Notes under the pieces: model-generated
What the model saw: only the letters and a program-made list of their open reading frames with translations
The model's database searches: none
What the model was told of the DNA's origin: nothing
Shown: positions 55,291-64,000 of the stretch, one piece after another
How the letters are laid out: each line of letters opens with the position of its first letter
How positions within the stretch are numbered: position 1 is the stretch's first letter
DNA from: Ampelocalamus luodianensis
Lineage: Eukaryota; Streptophyta; Magnoliopsida; Poales; Poaceae
DNA length: 64,000 nucleotides
Direction: 5' to 3'
Assembly (NCBI GenBank): GCA_036346255.1
Contig: CM070619.1
Span: 33,982,342 to 34,046,341, forward strand
Position numbers and translations under genes: made by a program

Positions 55291-58200
55291 TGTAACATCC
55301 CAAAATTTCCAAAATGCAAAAAAATACAAGACTATTTGTTGTCGTTCAGTTGGTCTGCAATTTTTGTGAGTTATTTGATTTGCATTTATTTTACCGGCAC
55401 AAGTAATGAGAAATAAAAACCCTAAGAACATAAATCCTCAAGGCACGAACCCTAGAAATGAAAAACTCTAAATACCCGAAATTATAAGCGCAAGTAACCT
55501 AAGATGTTGCCTGTAAAATATTACTAAAGTAAACCCTAGGTCGAAGACTGTCGTAACCTAAAATCTCGAATTTATTTTGCTAACCCTAAATCCAAATTAT
55601 AACCCACGTCTCGTTCCTCCGACGGACTCCTTACGCCACCCGGTCCGATCGAACTAACTCGCTCGAGCCACCTTCCTTCGACTTACTTGTGGGCCCCGTC
55701 GTCACCCATCTTCTCCACCGCATCGAACTCCACGCGCCGCAACTCGTGCTCGTGCACCAACCCCGCCCGCGGTTTCGCGCACCTCGCCTCGCCTGCGCCC
55801 ACAATGACCGCTTCGCCACGTTGCCTCGCCACGGCGTTCGCCCGCAAGTCCCGCGCCCTACTCGCCACATTGCCTCCGTCGCCCTTGCATCGCCTCAAGC
55901 TCTTGTGCCGCCCGACCTCGATCACCTCTGGCCAACCTTCGCGAGTGCATCGCTCGCCATCGCTCCTCGCCGCTTCCTACATAGAGGCATCATCAAATCC
56001 ACCAAGCCCTCGCTAGCCCATTTCCTTTTTCCTTCAACTTCACCGAGTGAAACAAAGGAGAATGCCGCCGCCTCCTGGTCCATGGCGCCCGGCTCCGCTC
56101 ATCCCTCATCTCGGCCGTCTCCTCCACGCGCCCCCATCTGTGCGCCGCCGCCTCCCCACCGAGCTCCCCTCTTCCACCGCTTGCCGCCGTCGGCCCTCCT
56201 CCACTTGCGCGCCGTCTCCCACCCCACCGCATCTCCTTCTCCCAGTCGGCGCCTCTCGACCGCTCCCTCGCCGTCGTCGGCCTTAGCGCTCGCCACCTCG
56301 GCGCCATGCGGCTCCTCCTCGGCGCCATCCGATCCGCCGCCTCCTCCACCGCCCTTGTCCCGGCCCGCCGGCCTCTCCTCCGCCGACCGGCTACTCCATG
56401 GCCGCCGCGCGCCGTGCGCCTCCTACCACCGAGCCACGTCGACCCCATCTTCCTCGGCCCCAACCAGCGTCGACCTCGGCCTTCCCGCGGCCGCTTTCCT
56501 CTGGCTCGGCGTGCCGCGCGCCTGCGCCACTGAGCCCGAGCGCCGCCCCTCTGCTGCGGTGCTACTCCAGCTCCTCCATGCCCCGATTCTTGCATGCACC
56601 GCCTCCCGCCATCGCCAAGCCGGAGCTGCCCGGCTCGGTTGCCACCGCCGCCGACCTTCCGACCGCCGGCGACAAACCTTTGATGAGCTGCTTTTGGTCC
56701 TTTCTCTTTGCGCTCTATGCGTTTGTGAATATGCCTCAAAGAATGTGTTGGTATGTCTGCAGGTGGAGCTCGCCTCGCCCGTCCCTCAGCGTCGCTCGAC
56801 TTCGTCTGCGTCGCCTCCCCTGTCGGTCCGGTCCTGTAATTCCTTCTCTGAACGGCTCCTCTTTGTCGCTAGAAATGGAACTCAGCTGTGTAATCAACTC
56901 TCTCAAGGTAGCAGAGTTTACGTTTGTCAACTTATTACTCAAGTCTAATTGTCAATTGAGCGAGAAGTTAGCTGGCAAGGTAATGAGATTCTTTTGTTGA
57001 AGGATAAGCAGAGCGATTTTTCTGGAGGTAATTAGTTTTGTCAGTAAGATAATGATCCTGTTATTGCAGTAGCACTTAGTTCATATAGCTGTGTTGTTTT
57101 GTCTTTTGGTTGATCTGTAAAAGAAGTATGTAGGTGTTTAAATCTGACAAAGGGTTAGTGGCATTCTAATGCAGATAGTTAGAAAGTTTGTTGTTTCGGT
57201 TCGCTTAGTTGGGGATAAACTACTTAGATCACTCATGCTTGTGCTTAATAGTTTGAAAAGTTAGTTTAGGAGAAGTTGAGTTCTCGCTTCTTTTCCTAAG
57301 CACCATCTGTTGTAAGTTGTATACATAGGGAGGAAGTCCGATTCTAGTAGGCGATCAAGGCAATCAATGATTGGGATTGCTCAGAGGCTAGTGCCATTCT
57401 AACATAAGTCTTTGAAAGCCTCCGATTCAATTAGTACTTTAGCCGTGGGTTGTGATTAGTTAATCACTCAAATGGTTTAACCAATTTGAAGATTGAGTCT
57501 TGAAAGAAGATAGGTTTGCAGACTCCTTTCAAAGAATGCTTTGTCTTCATCGCTTGAATAGTAGAGGTGTTAAGGTTTGATGCATGGACTAGCGTATCAG
57601 AGGCTTTTGGTTTTGATGTTTAGTTAGAAAATGTCATTGATTTGTGTAGTTAAGAGTGTTGTGATGATAGCTTAGAGGTTCATATCGGTGGATGAATCGA
57701 ATTAGTGGGAATTGTTTGCTAGCATACACTTATACCTCTTTTGCATCGCTTAGTGTTTAGTTTAAGAAACCTAAAGGTGAGTCAAGAATAGCAGTGATAG
57801 TTTTGAGTAGTTTGGCACTATGGTAGTCAGATGCTGAAAAATTAGTTAGCATCCACATGTTAGTCGTGTGGTGCTTGGTTTGTGCATAGTTAAGTCCAAA
57901 TTTGGTTAGAAATCTGATTAGCATCTAGTAGTTGGCCAATGAGCTAGTCAAGATTCCAATAGCTAATTTGTTTGTCTAAATGAACTTATAGCAAGAAAGG
58001 TTGCATAGAATAGTTATTTATTTAAAATGTGGTAATTTGTCTTTGCTTAGCTAATAGATGTGCACACAATCACCATCAAAGTCTCAAAAGAATAGAGCAT
58101 ATAAGAGGTTTGATTTTGACTGTATGATTATCGTGGGAAATAAGTAAGTTTGGAGAGAGCAATCGAAGAAATCCTATCTAATTTAAATAATCTCGAATCA

Positions 58201-59957
58201 GCTAATTTGTTGTTCCTAAATTCATAATCTATCTTCTGTGTTAATGATTTTTTGGATCTGTTGGCGTCTGGTGTTTATTCGCTGTTTTTCGCTTTGGCAG
58301 TTTTTATCGCTAGATGACGTTGATTATCGAGAGTGATCCTCTGCAACAAGTTGAATATCTCACACAAAGCAAAGGCAAGCAGTTTGATCATATCCAGTTC
58401 ATTCCTATTATTTTCAAGTCTAATATTTTGTTTAACTTGTATGTATGCATGCTTTTGGGTCAAAGTTAATTTTATCGATTAGAGGTAGTTAATTCCATTG
58501 CATAGTTTCCCTGAAAAAGTTCACCGCCACTACCATAGGTTATTATCCTCATCGTGAATTAGAGCCCGGTGAATGATCTATGGTCTTTTTATTGTTTTTA
58601 CGATATGATGCTTAGCAATGCTTAGTTACCGGTAGAATTGGGCGGTTATCGACTTAGTCGATGACCTTGATCACACAAAACTTATTATTGGTTATATTTC
58701 AGCCTCTGTGCTATGATACTTGTGAAAACTAAAAACTAAAAACAAAATGATTTGGACTTGGGCACAATGGTAAGATGGTGTGCTTTTGGGTGTGACTGGA
58801 ATGGTGCCCGAGTCAACAAGGACCGAACATCTTGTTACACTAAACCAAGCATTCTTGCGTGCTAACCACACTAGAGTATATGGGACCTCTCTTGACTTAG
58901 TACTTTGGCGTGTATTGGCTCCGGGTCGCAGGAGGTCGCAGGAGGGATGGTGTTGGGAGCATGGTAGTTGTCCGAAAAGCTTTACCCTTTGTGGTAGTTG
59001 TCTTTTCGGCTTTACCATGTAAGCGTATGGATTTCTATCCATACGAGCGACTCGTAGTTGATACACAATATTGGAAAACGTCATGTTAGACTTAGCCGTG
59101 CCTGCATACCAAAGGAAGTATGCTAACCGTGGCTGGTGGAAAGGCGGTCTAAATTGTGGGTACAGTGGTACACCCCTGCAGGGTTAAAACTATTCGAATA
59201 GCCTCGTCCTAGGTTATGGACACGCTTGGCAAGGTCTTCCAAGAGTTAGACTACAACCTTTTTAATTAAAACTTGATGTGTTGGTATGAACGGGTGTTCA
59301 TACTATTGTTGTGATGGCCATTGGGTTGGTCATCTCTAGGATATCTTTTTGTTACTACTTCTCAGATCATCATTATTTCGCAAATAAAATTTTGAATTGT
59401 TAAAACTGCCTTCAAACTATTACATTATTGCAAAAGAAAACTGGCTTTATGCTAAAAATAAGTCCAGAGCCCCCTCCACTTAAATAAAGCTTGCATGTAG
59501 TTAAATTATAGTTCATTGCCCTTACACGTCAGTCTTGCAGTACAAAAACAATTTTTGTACTCGGATGCTTTGCTTAATGTTTTTGTTGCAGAAAGAAGGT
59601 GAGCCCCAAGGGCTTCCTTTTGTGAGATGTCTTGGGTTTGACGATTAGCTTAGCGGCCTGGTTGGTTGCCTTGTGGGTAAAGGCACACTAATTGACTCTT
59701 TTATTTATCGCCATCTTATGGCTTTTGCTTCCGCTGTGTAGTTTGTTACTTTATCTTGTAATTTCTTTCTGTTGTATATTATGAAGTTTTGATCTTGTAA
59801 CCTCTCGTGTATGGAATTGATGCATAATTTTGTGAAGAGGTGTGTATCTGCAGATTCAGGAAGTATACATATCTCGAGGCTTGGTTTATTTGAATTGTGA
59901 TGCTAGGGCCAGGTGGTTGGTTAAGCATTACAAGCCAAATAAACTGGGGTCCTCACA
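55291..59957 (+). repeat. Element C 3' LTR, uninterrupted, 4.67 kb
   Basis: TGTAACATCCC to GGGGTCCTCACA. The GC-rich block at 55620-56880 yields ORFs on several frames (419 codons at 55689-56948). The same block in the 5' LTR is not open in the matching frame. Landmarks are stem-loop 58644-58666, hairpin 59024-59045, palindrome 59190-59201 and terminal stem-loop 59883-59944. Confidence 0.94.
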
Positions 59958-60757
59958 GGAGTCACCTCGAATCCGTCAGAGTCATGAGAAGAAGCCGAGC
60001 TCCGCCATCACCTTCGTTGTCATCTTCCACCGCCTCTAGTGAGTCCCAGCCTTTGCAGCCATCACCGTCGTCTTCCCGTGCCAAGATCTCTCCTATCGCC
60101 TTCACGGTTTTGCCGGAGTGCACTCAAAGCTATAGCGTTGTTGTCGTCTCTTCTTCTCCACCAGCCGCCTTCATCATCCCTCAGTCTCTGTGCACCACCC
60201 GTCAGATTCCCTGTTGCCTCCTCTTTCATTTGCGCCGCTCCAAGCCCACTGAGCCATAGTTGTTCACTGTCACCATCGCCATCGCAAGTCAAGCCATGCC
60301 GCCACCTTCGTCCCCGCCTCCGGCCGCTATGGTCGCCGCTTGTGGAATCTACCTATGGCATCGTCCTCTTCGTTACCTCTGCTTTCCATTGAGCTACTTC
60401 CCTTACCTAGGAGCTATCGATGTTAGCCATCGATGTTGTCACCGGAGTAGCACCACAAGCCTCACCATCGTACCCTCTCCCTTTTGCATTGCTCCACTAT
60501 CACTGTTGCCCCACCGCTCGCCATCGACCCTCAATCCCAAAGCCATGCCACTGTCACCCCGCCTCCACATCAACACCAGTGCTTATGTGGCAAGCCGCGT
60601 AGCACGTATACGAAACCCTAGATTCAAACCAGAGTCAATGACATGTGGGCCCCATCTATCATACACCTTAGTCACCACGTCATCCAAGCCCAAACCCTAG
60701 ATCCAATCGGTGTGTGGACTTGGTCCACCGTGAACCATGCCTCTGCCATGTGGACCC
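59958..60757. other. Flank between elements C and G, unassigned
   Basis: The first half is C- and pyrimidine-rich with short Ser/Pro-rich ORFs (60039-60392 and 60260-60700 on plus). The end holds words common in grass repeats (GACATGTGGGCCCCA at about 60640, AAACCCTAG twice). There is no codon pattern, motif or splice structure that I would defend as a gene. It may be the older repeat into which C and G inserted. Confidence 0.4.
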
Positions 60758-61536
60758 TGTTGGTGATATGCCCTAGAGGCAATCATAGAGATGATTGTAT
60801 CACGTCTATGTTTATGAGTTATTGAAGAAATGTTATTTTGTTCCTTGAATGAATCATCAGTTATATAGATAAATTGGTATGTGACTTATTGGTGAAACTC
60901 TTTAACTTGTATGATGTCGTTCTAAAAGTATCCTTAGTCGAATGTCACTGGTTGGAACACTAGTGACTCTACGACCAACACATATATTGATTGATGACCA
61001 TGTTTCACCGGTCATGGATATAGGGATATCGAATCAATAATGTGAACGCATGTTAGAGAATATGGGGTTGGATAGACCCACCCTGAGACACTATTGAGAT
61101 TGTTATGATTCTATGTGTCATTAGTTGGTTTCAAGCAATGATGATGTATAATCCTTAGACCTGATATCAGCATGGTTCCCTACATGTGTAATAGCACTCT
61201 TAGGGGTTGCCAAACGCAACTCGTAACTTGGTAGTTATAAAGGTAGCTTTCAGGTATGCTATGAAACATACGGAAGGATGTGACTGGTCGGATATGGGAT
61301 TTGCCCCTCCTAACATAACGGGGAGATATCTCTGGGCTCCTCGAAGTGGTCATATAAAGAAAGTGCATGGCCATGCCACTCATGGTCAAAGAGTTCGACC
61401 ACATAAGGTTATCCGACACTTGATCGAGAAAGTATTGAACAGTTTATGGATGACAAACATCTCACCTAGAGTTTAAACCAGATATCGTGACGCAAAGGGA
61501 GAATACACGAGTAGGTCTCTTAGTTCGATCAGTTAC

Positions 61537-61819
61537 AGACTGGTCGAACATAATCACATAGTGTCAAAATCTAGTCGTAAGGTGTTACGAATTGGTCGAG
61601 ACTAAATATGAACTGGTCGTACACAGTTACAAACAAGTCATATGAAGATACGAGCTGGTTGTAGACTGGTCGTACTTAAGTACTAACTGGTCGTAAGGAG
61701 TTATGAACTGGTCGTAAATAAATACGGACTGATCGTGACTAAATATGGACTAGTCATGACTAAATATGGACTAGTCGTGACTAGATACGTGCTGGTCGTA
61801 AGTGATGAGGACCTGTCGT
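61537..61819 (+). repeat. Array of 21-bp GGTCGT-type repeats in Copia U3
   Basis: Degenerate units end in a core like ACTGGTCGT. The last base of the core falls at 61547, 61578, 61599, 61620, 61641, 61662, 61673, 61694, 61715, 61736, 61757, 61778, 61799 and 61819. Spacings are 31, then 21 repeatedly, one of 11 and a final 20. Units at 61737-61778 are almost identical to each other; others vary in the spacer while keeping the period. The array ends 217 bp before the TATA box, a position suited to an enhancer. Confidence 0.9.
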
Positions 61820-62035
61820 AGATCATATTGTATTAAGGTTCATCCAATATAATTTGTGTGTATTCGAGAATCGTTATGTCCTGTTAGGGACCACTATGAC
61901 TCGTGGTCGGAAAAGGGTTTCTAAGTCACAACCGATTACACATAAACCTAATGGGTCACACACTTAACGGGTTGGAACAAACCAGTACGAATATGATTCG
62001 TCAAACGTCTTCGGATAGGATCCGTCACGGGGCAC

Positions 62036-62043
62036 TATATAAG
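62036..62043 (+). promoter_or_regulatory. TATA box of Copia element G
   Basis: TATATAAG in the context GGCAC-TATATAAG-GAGATG; transcription is expected to start near 62065-62070. Confidence 0.75.
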
Positions 62044-62474
62044 GAGATGCTTGAGACTATTATGAACATGCGAGAGACATGAGGTTCTCCGCCGAAACCC
62101 TAGCCACCATCTTCCTGAGAGAGCCCCGCCATGCGACTTGGTGCTAGCACACCGGTGTTCGGTTGTTCTTGCCCTGGACGTGTAGATACCATAGAGGTGC
62201 TACTGCGGTTGCTGTTGCGCTTGAGGACGATCTGCGATCTTCACAAGGAACATTAGAGGTTGTTGGAGGAGACGATCGACCTGCGAGGATGTTGGACGAT
62301 CGACTATGACTCTTCACCAACGTTCTCTTCGTTGGACCAGGCTGCTCCAACTCATCTTTCGCTACATTGCGCATCTGGTGGTAATGATCTATGATCATCT
62401 ACTTGCTTGGCATCCTAGTTTACATGGTAGAATTTTTGAATTATTGCTATCATAGCCTACCCGTATCCATTCAG

Positions 62475-62487
62475 TGGTATCAGAGCC
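62475..62487 (+). other. Primer-binding site of element G (initiator tRNA-Met)
   Basis: TGGTATCAGAGCC one base after the LTR end. Confidence 0.93.
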
Positions 62488-63955
62488 ATCCTGCATAGTT
62501 TTTGATCTAGATCGGTTGCATATACTGGATATGTGGCGGCTGTAGATTGGATCTATTACTGGTTTGGTCTGGTAACCTAGATTGGTTCATATAGATGAAA
62601 CAATCTACGCACTAGTCGATAAGATCGATCGTTGTTTGGTGGTAGTAGATGGGTCTCGCGAGGAGGTATGAGCTAAAAGGACCAAATGGTTTGTTGTGCT
62701 TGTTCACAACCACACTGCATAATACTCCTACCGGTCGGAATTCCACCATCGGAGTGTGCCCCAATGCGTGGTCATGTCAAGGCAGTGATAAGATTGGTTC
62801 GGAATAGGGTTAATATGATTGATCCGATGATTTCGAAGGCTCGGTTATGTGAATAAGATTCATGCCCCGGAATTTTTTTGAGAACACTGCCCTCGACCAG
62901 TGAGGGGCACTGCCCCTTCGAACCCTGCCCGCTAACCGGCTAGCAGGACCACCGTAGTCGTACCGCGCATTATAGGTAGTATGTGTTCATGTCGCCCAAT
63001 AGATTCTGGATTCTGTGCATAACTCGTTTTTGCAAGGTTCGATGTGAATAGTATGGCCCATTGTGTATGTGATGCATAAATAGATTTTCATGGCCTGCGT
63101 GTCATGCTGTGAGATAGCCATCGAGCTACATATTATTGTATAACGGTCTGCACACTGACTTGTAATGAATGCAGTCGGAGAATAGGAAACATGCTGATGG
63201 AGATCGACATGTTAAGGGTCATACTATTTCATAGTTTAATTTAATTATATGTGAATGTTTGTGTTTATTCTTGTTATGCTATTTGATCATGTTTTGTCAT
63301 TAGATGTTTTGACATGATAGAGTAGTATCCCTTAGGAAAAATTAAGTAAAATTGATGCCTTTCCAATTGTTGCGTCTATCACGATTTTGATCGTTAATTG
63401 ATAGGTCTACCAAAGTAGGGTGCCATTAATTATCTTAATTAGATGGGGTGGGTGTCGGACACCCACATGTATAGTGTTGGTTTTACTTAACAAGACTATC
63501 AAAACAGTTTTAGACCTTGGGGCATAGTGTTAGTCAGAAGTGCATGGAGATATCATCGATCAAACAAGAGTCATATGTGATATGATTAGCAAAGGGTTGC
63601 TTACCTAAAATCACTAAGTTTCTAGTAGTGATGCCAAAGCTCACTAGGACTTAATGATTTATGGATCTTGAACTCACTAAATGATGTTAGAGGAAAAACA
63701 TGGTTTAGAACATTTAGTGGGAGTATCCTTTATTATCTGTTGTTGATTAAGTTCGATCAGGTATGAACTAGTCGTATAATGATACGACCATGTTCAGACT
63801 AAGTCGTATGGAGATACGACCAGCTCTAGACTAGTCGTATGGTGATACAAGCTGGGCGTAGACTGGTCGAACATAACCACAAACATGAGTGTCTAATAGA
63901 AGATCTTACATAAACATAGTGCTGAATCTTTGCATATATTTTTCTGTTGTAGATC
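62488..63955 (+). other. Element G untranslated leader
   Basis: 1.47 kb with no credible ORF. It contains a GC-rich self-complementary patch at about 62885-62960 (GCTAACCGGCTAGC at its centre) inside otherwise AT-rich sequence, and a second group of GTCGT motifs at 63751-63871. Long leaders are known in grass Copia elements. Confidence 0.75.
63751..63871 (+). repeat. GTCGT-type repeats in Copia leader
   Basis: Cores end at 63775, 63807, 63838, 63859 and 63870, with spacings of 32, 31, 21 and 11. The last unit (AGACTGGTCGAACATAA) is the same as the first unit of the U3 array at 61537-61553. Three spacers hold GATACGAC or GATACAA. Confidence 0.82.
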
Positions 63956-64000
63956 ATGTCACCCACTACTTCTTCTACACCTACCTTTAATTTGCGATAT
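63956..64000 (+). CDS. Copia gag, first 15 codons (runs off window)
   Basis: The ATG at 63956 opens MSPTTSSTPTFNLRY and is still open at the last base. A Ser/Thr-rich start followed by FNLR is how I remember the opening of several grass Copia Gag proteins. With no downstream sequence, the assignment rests mainly on position after the LTR, primer site and leader. The start is the first ATG of the open frame; the real product may begin elsewhere. Confidence 0.6.
   Translation, partial: MSPTTSSTPTFNLRY

Larger units (their letters stand above)
14071..59957 (+). mobile_element. Element C: non-autonomous Gypsy-type element with 4.7 kb LTRs, split by the D-E-F nest
   Basis: Removing 15358-50010 leaves a 5' LTR of about 4.74 kb (14071-15357 plus 50011-53467), a primer site (53472), an interior of 1.82 kb (53468-55290) with no gag or pol, a polypurine tract, and a 3' LTR of 4.67 kb (55291-59957). 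Both LTRs run TGTAACATCCC to GGGGTCCTCACA. Its leader and LTR landmarks match those of A and F, so it was probably mobilised by proteins of a related autonomous chromovirus. This fits the definition of a large retrotransposon derivative. It is the oldest member of the nest. Confidence 0.9.
60758..62473 (+). repeat. Element G 5' LTR
   Basis: Bounded by TGTTGGTGATATGCCC and CATTCA just before GTGGTATCAG. U3 contains the array of GGTCGT-type repeats (61537-61819), then a TATA box at 62036; R-U5 would follow from about 62065. A 89-codon ORF at 61207-61476 has no recognised motif and is not called. Confidence 0.9.
60758..64000 (+). mobile_element. Element G: Ty1/Copia retrotransposon, 5' end only
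   Basis: LTR 60758-62473 (1716 bp, TGTTGG to CA), primer site, a 1.47-kb leader and the first 15 codons of gag at the window end. The LTR start with ATGCCCTAGAGGC and the word GATTTGCCCCTCCTA in its middle are typical of grass Copia LTRs. The right end and target duplication lie outside the window. Confidence 0.9.

Noticed and set aside
55689..56948. 419-codon ORF in the C 3' LTR
   Set aside because: Pro/Ser/Arg-rich low-complexity translation of a GC-rich LTR block. The same block in the 5' LTR (14464-15357) does not keep the frame, and several other frames are equally open.
60039..60700. Ser/Pro-rich ORFs that could suggest a host exon
   Set aside because: No conserved motif, no clear splice sites and low-complexity composition. 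Left as unassigned flank.
61537..61819. Array read as a CRISPR-like repeat
   Set aside because: Repeats are degenerate, the spacing of 21 bp leaves no separate spacers, and it lies inside a plant LTR.
1..64000. tRNA, rRNA or host protein-coding genes
   Set aside because: I looked for conserved motifs in all reported frames and found none outside retrotransposon domains. tRNA-like words are only primer-binding sites.

Overview
The window is a plant nuclear repeat block and I see no host gene in it. The LTR chemistry (Tekay/Del-type Ty3/Gypsy chromoviruses with very long LTRs, a Copia LTR opening TGTTGG followed by ATGCCCTAGAGGC, and initiator tRNA-Met primer sites) points to a grass (Poaceae). 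I cannot name the species. Essentially everything from 1 to 59957 is Gypsy-type retrotransposon, and 60758 to the end is the 5' end of a Copia element.

Layout. Element A (minus strand, 1-10326) is a chromovirus with LTRs of about 4.1 kb and a decayed gag-pol; its left LTR is cut by the window start. It abuts B (10327-12966), the 3' part of an LTR in the opposite orientation. A stretch of 0.9 kb (12967-13880) is unclassified. Then comes a four-level nest. The outer element C (plus) has LTRs of about 4.7 kb and only 1.8 kb of non-coding interior. Its 5' LTR (14071-15357 and 50011-53467) is split by element D (minus, 15358-50010). D's 3' LTR (15358-16318 and 39027-41364) is split by E (plus, 16319-39026, TSD ACATG). 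E's 3' LTR (23199-23221 and 36751-39026) is split by F (plus, 23222-36750, TSD TTCTT). The order of arrival was therefore C, D, E, F. C's 3' LTR is 55291-59957. After 0.8 kb of unassigned flank, Copia element G starts at 60758.

How the parts relate. A, D and F carry recognisable gag, protease, RT, RNase H, integrase and a C-terminal chromodomain, all broken by frameshifts. D also has an extra ORF upstream of gag (orf0-like). C and E are non-autonomous. C keeps LTR ends, primer site, polypurine tract and a leader matching A and F but has no gag-pol. E keeps only a chromodomain relic. A, B, C and F share several structured motifs in the transcribed part of their LTRs: a stem-loop at the LTR 3' end whose arms differ between families but still pair, a second covarying stem-loop, a CGTATGGAT hairpin (A, B, C), and a CTATTCGAATAG palindrome that D also carries. 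These look like conserved cis-acting RNA or DNA signals and are the most interesting content of the Gypsy block. In the Copia element, an array of GGTCGT-type motifs repeats every 21 bp in U3 upstream of a TATA box, and the motif recurs in the leader at spacings of about 11, 21 and 31-32 bp.

Caveat. Paired LTR copies differ by many small indels and by recurrent changes around CAG/CTG (for example CAGT to CAAG). Some frameshifts may be consensus errors rather than biology. All coordinates and alignments were read by eye; domain limits inside broken genes are approximate.
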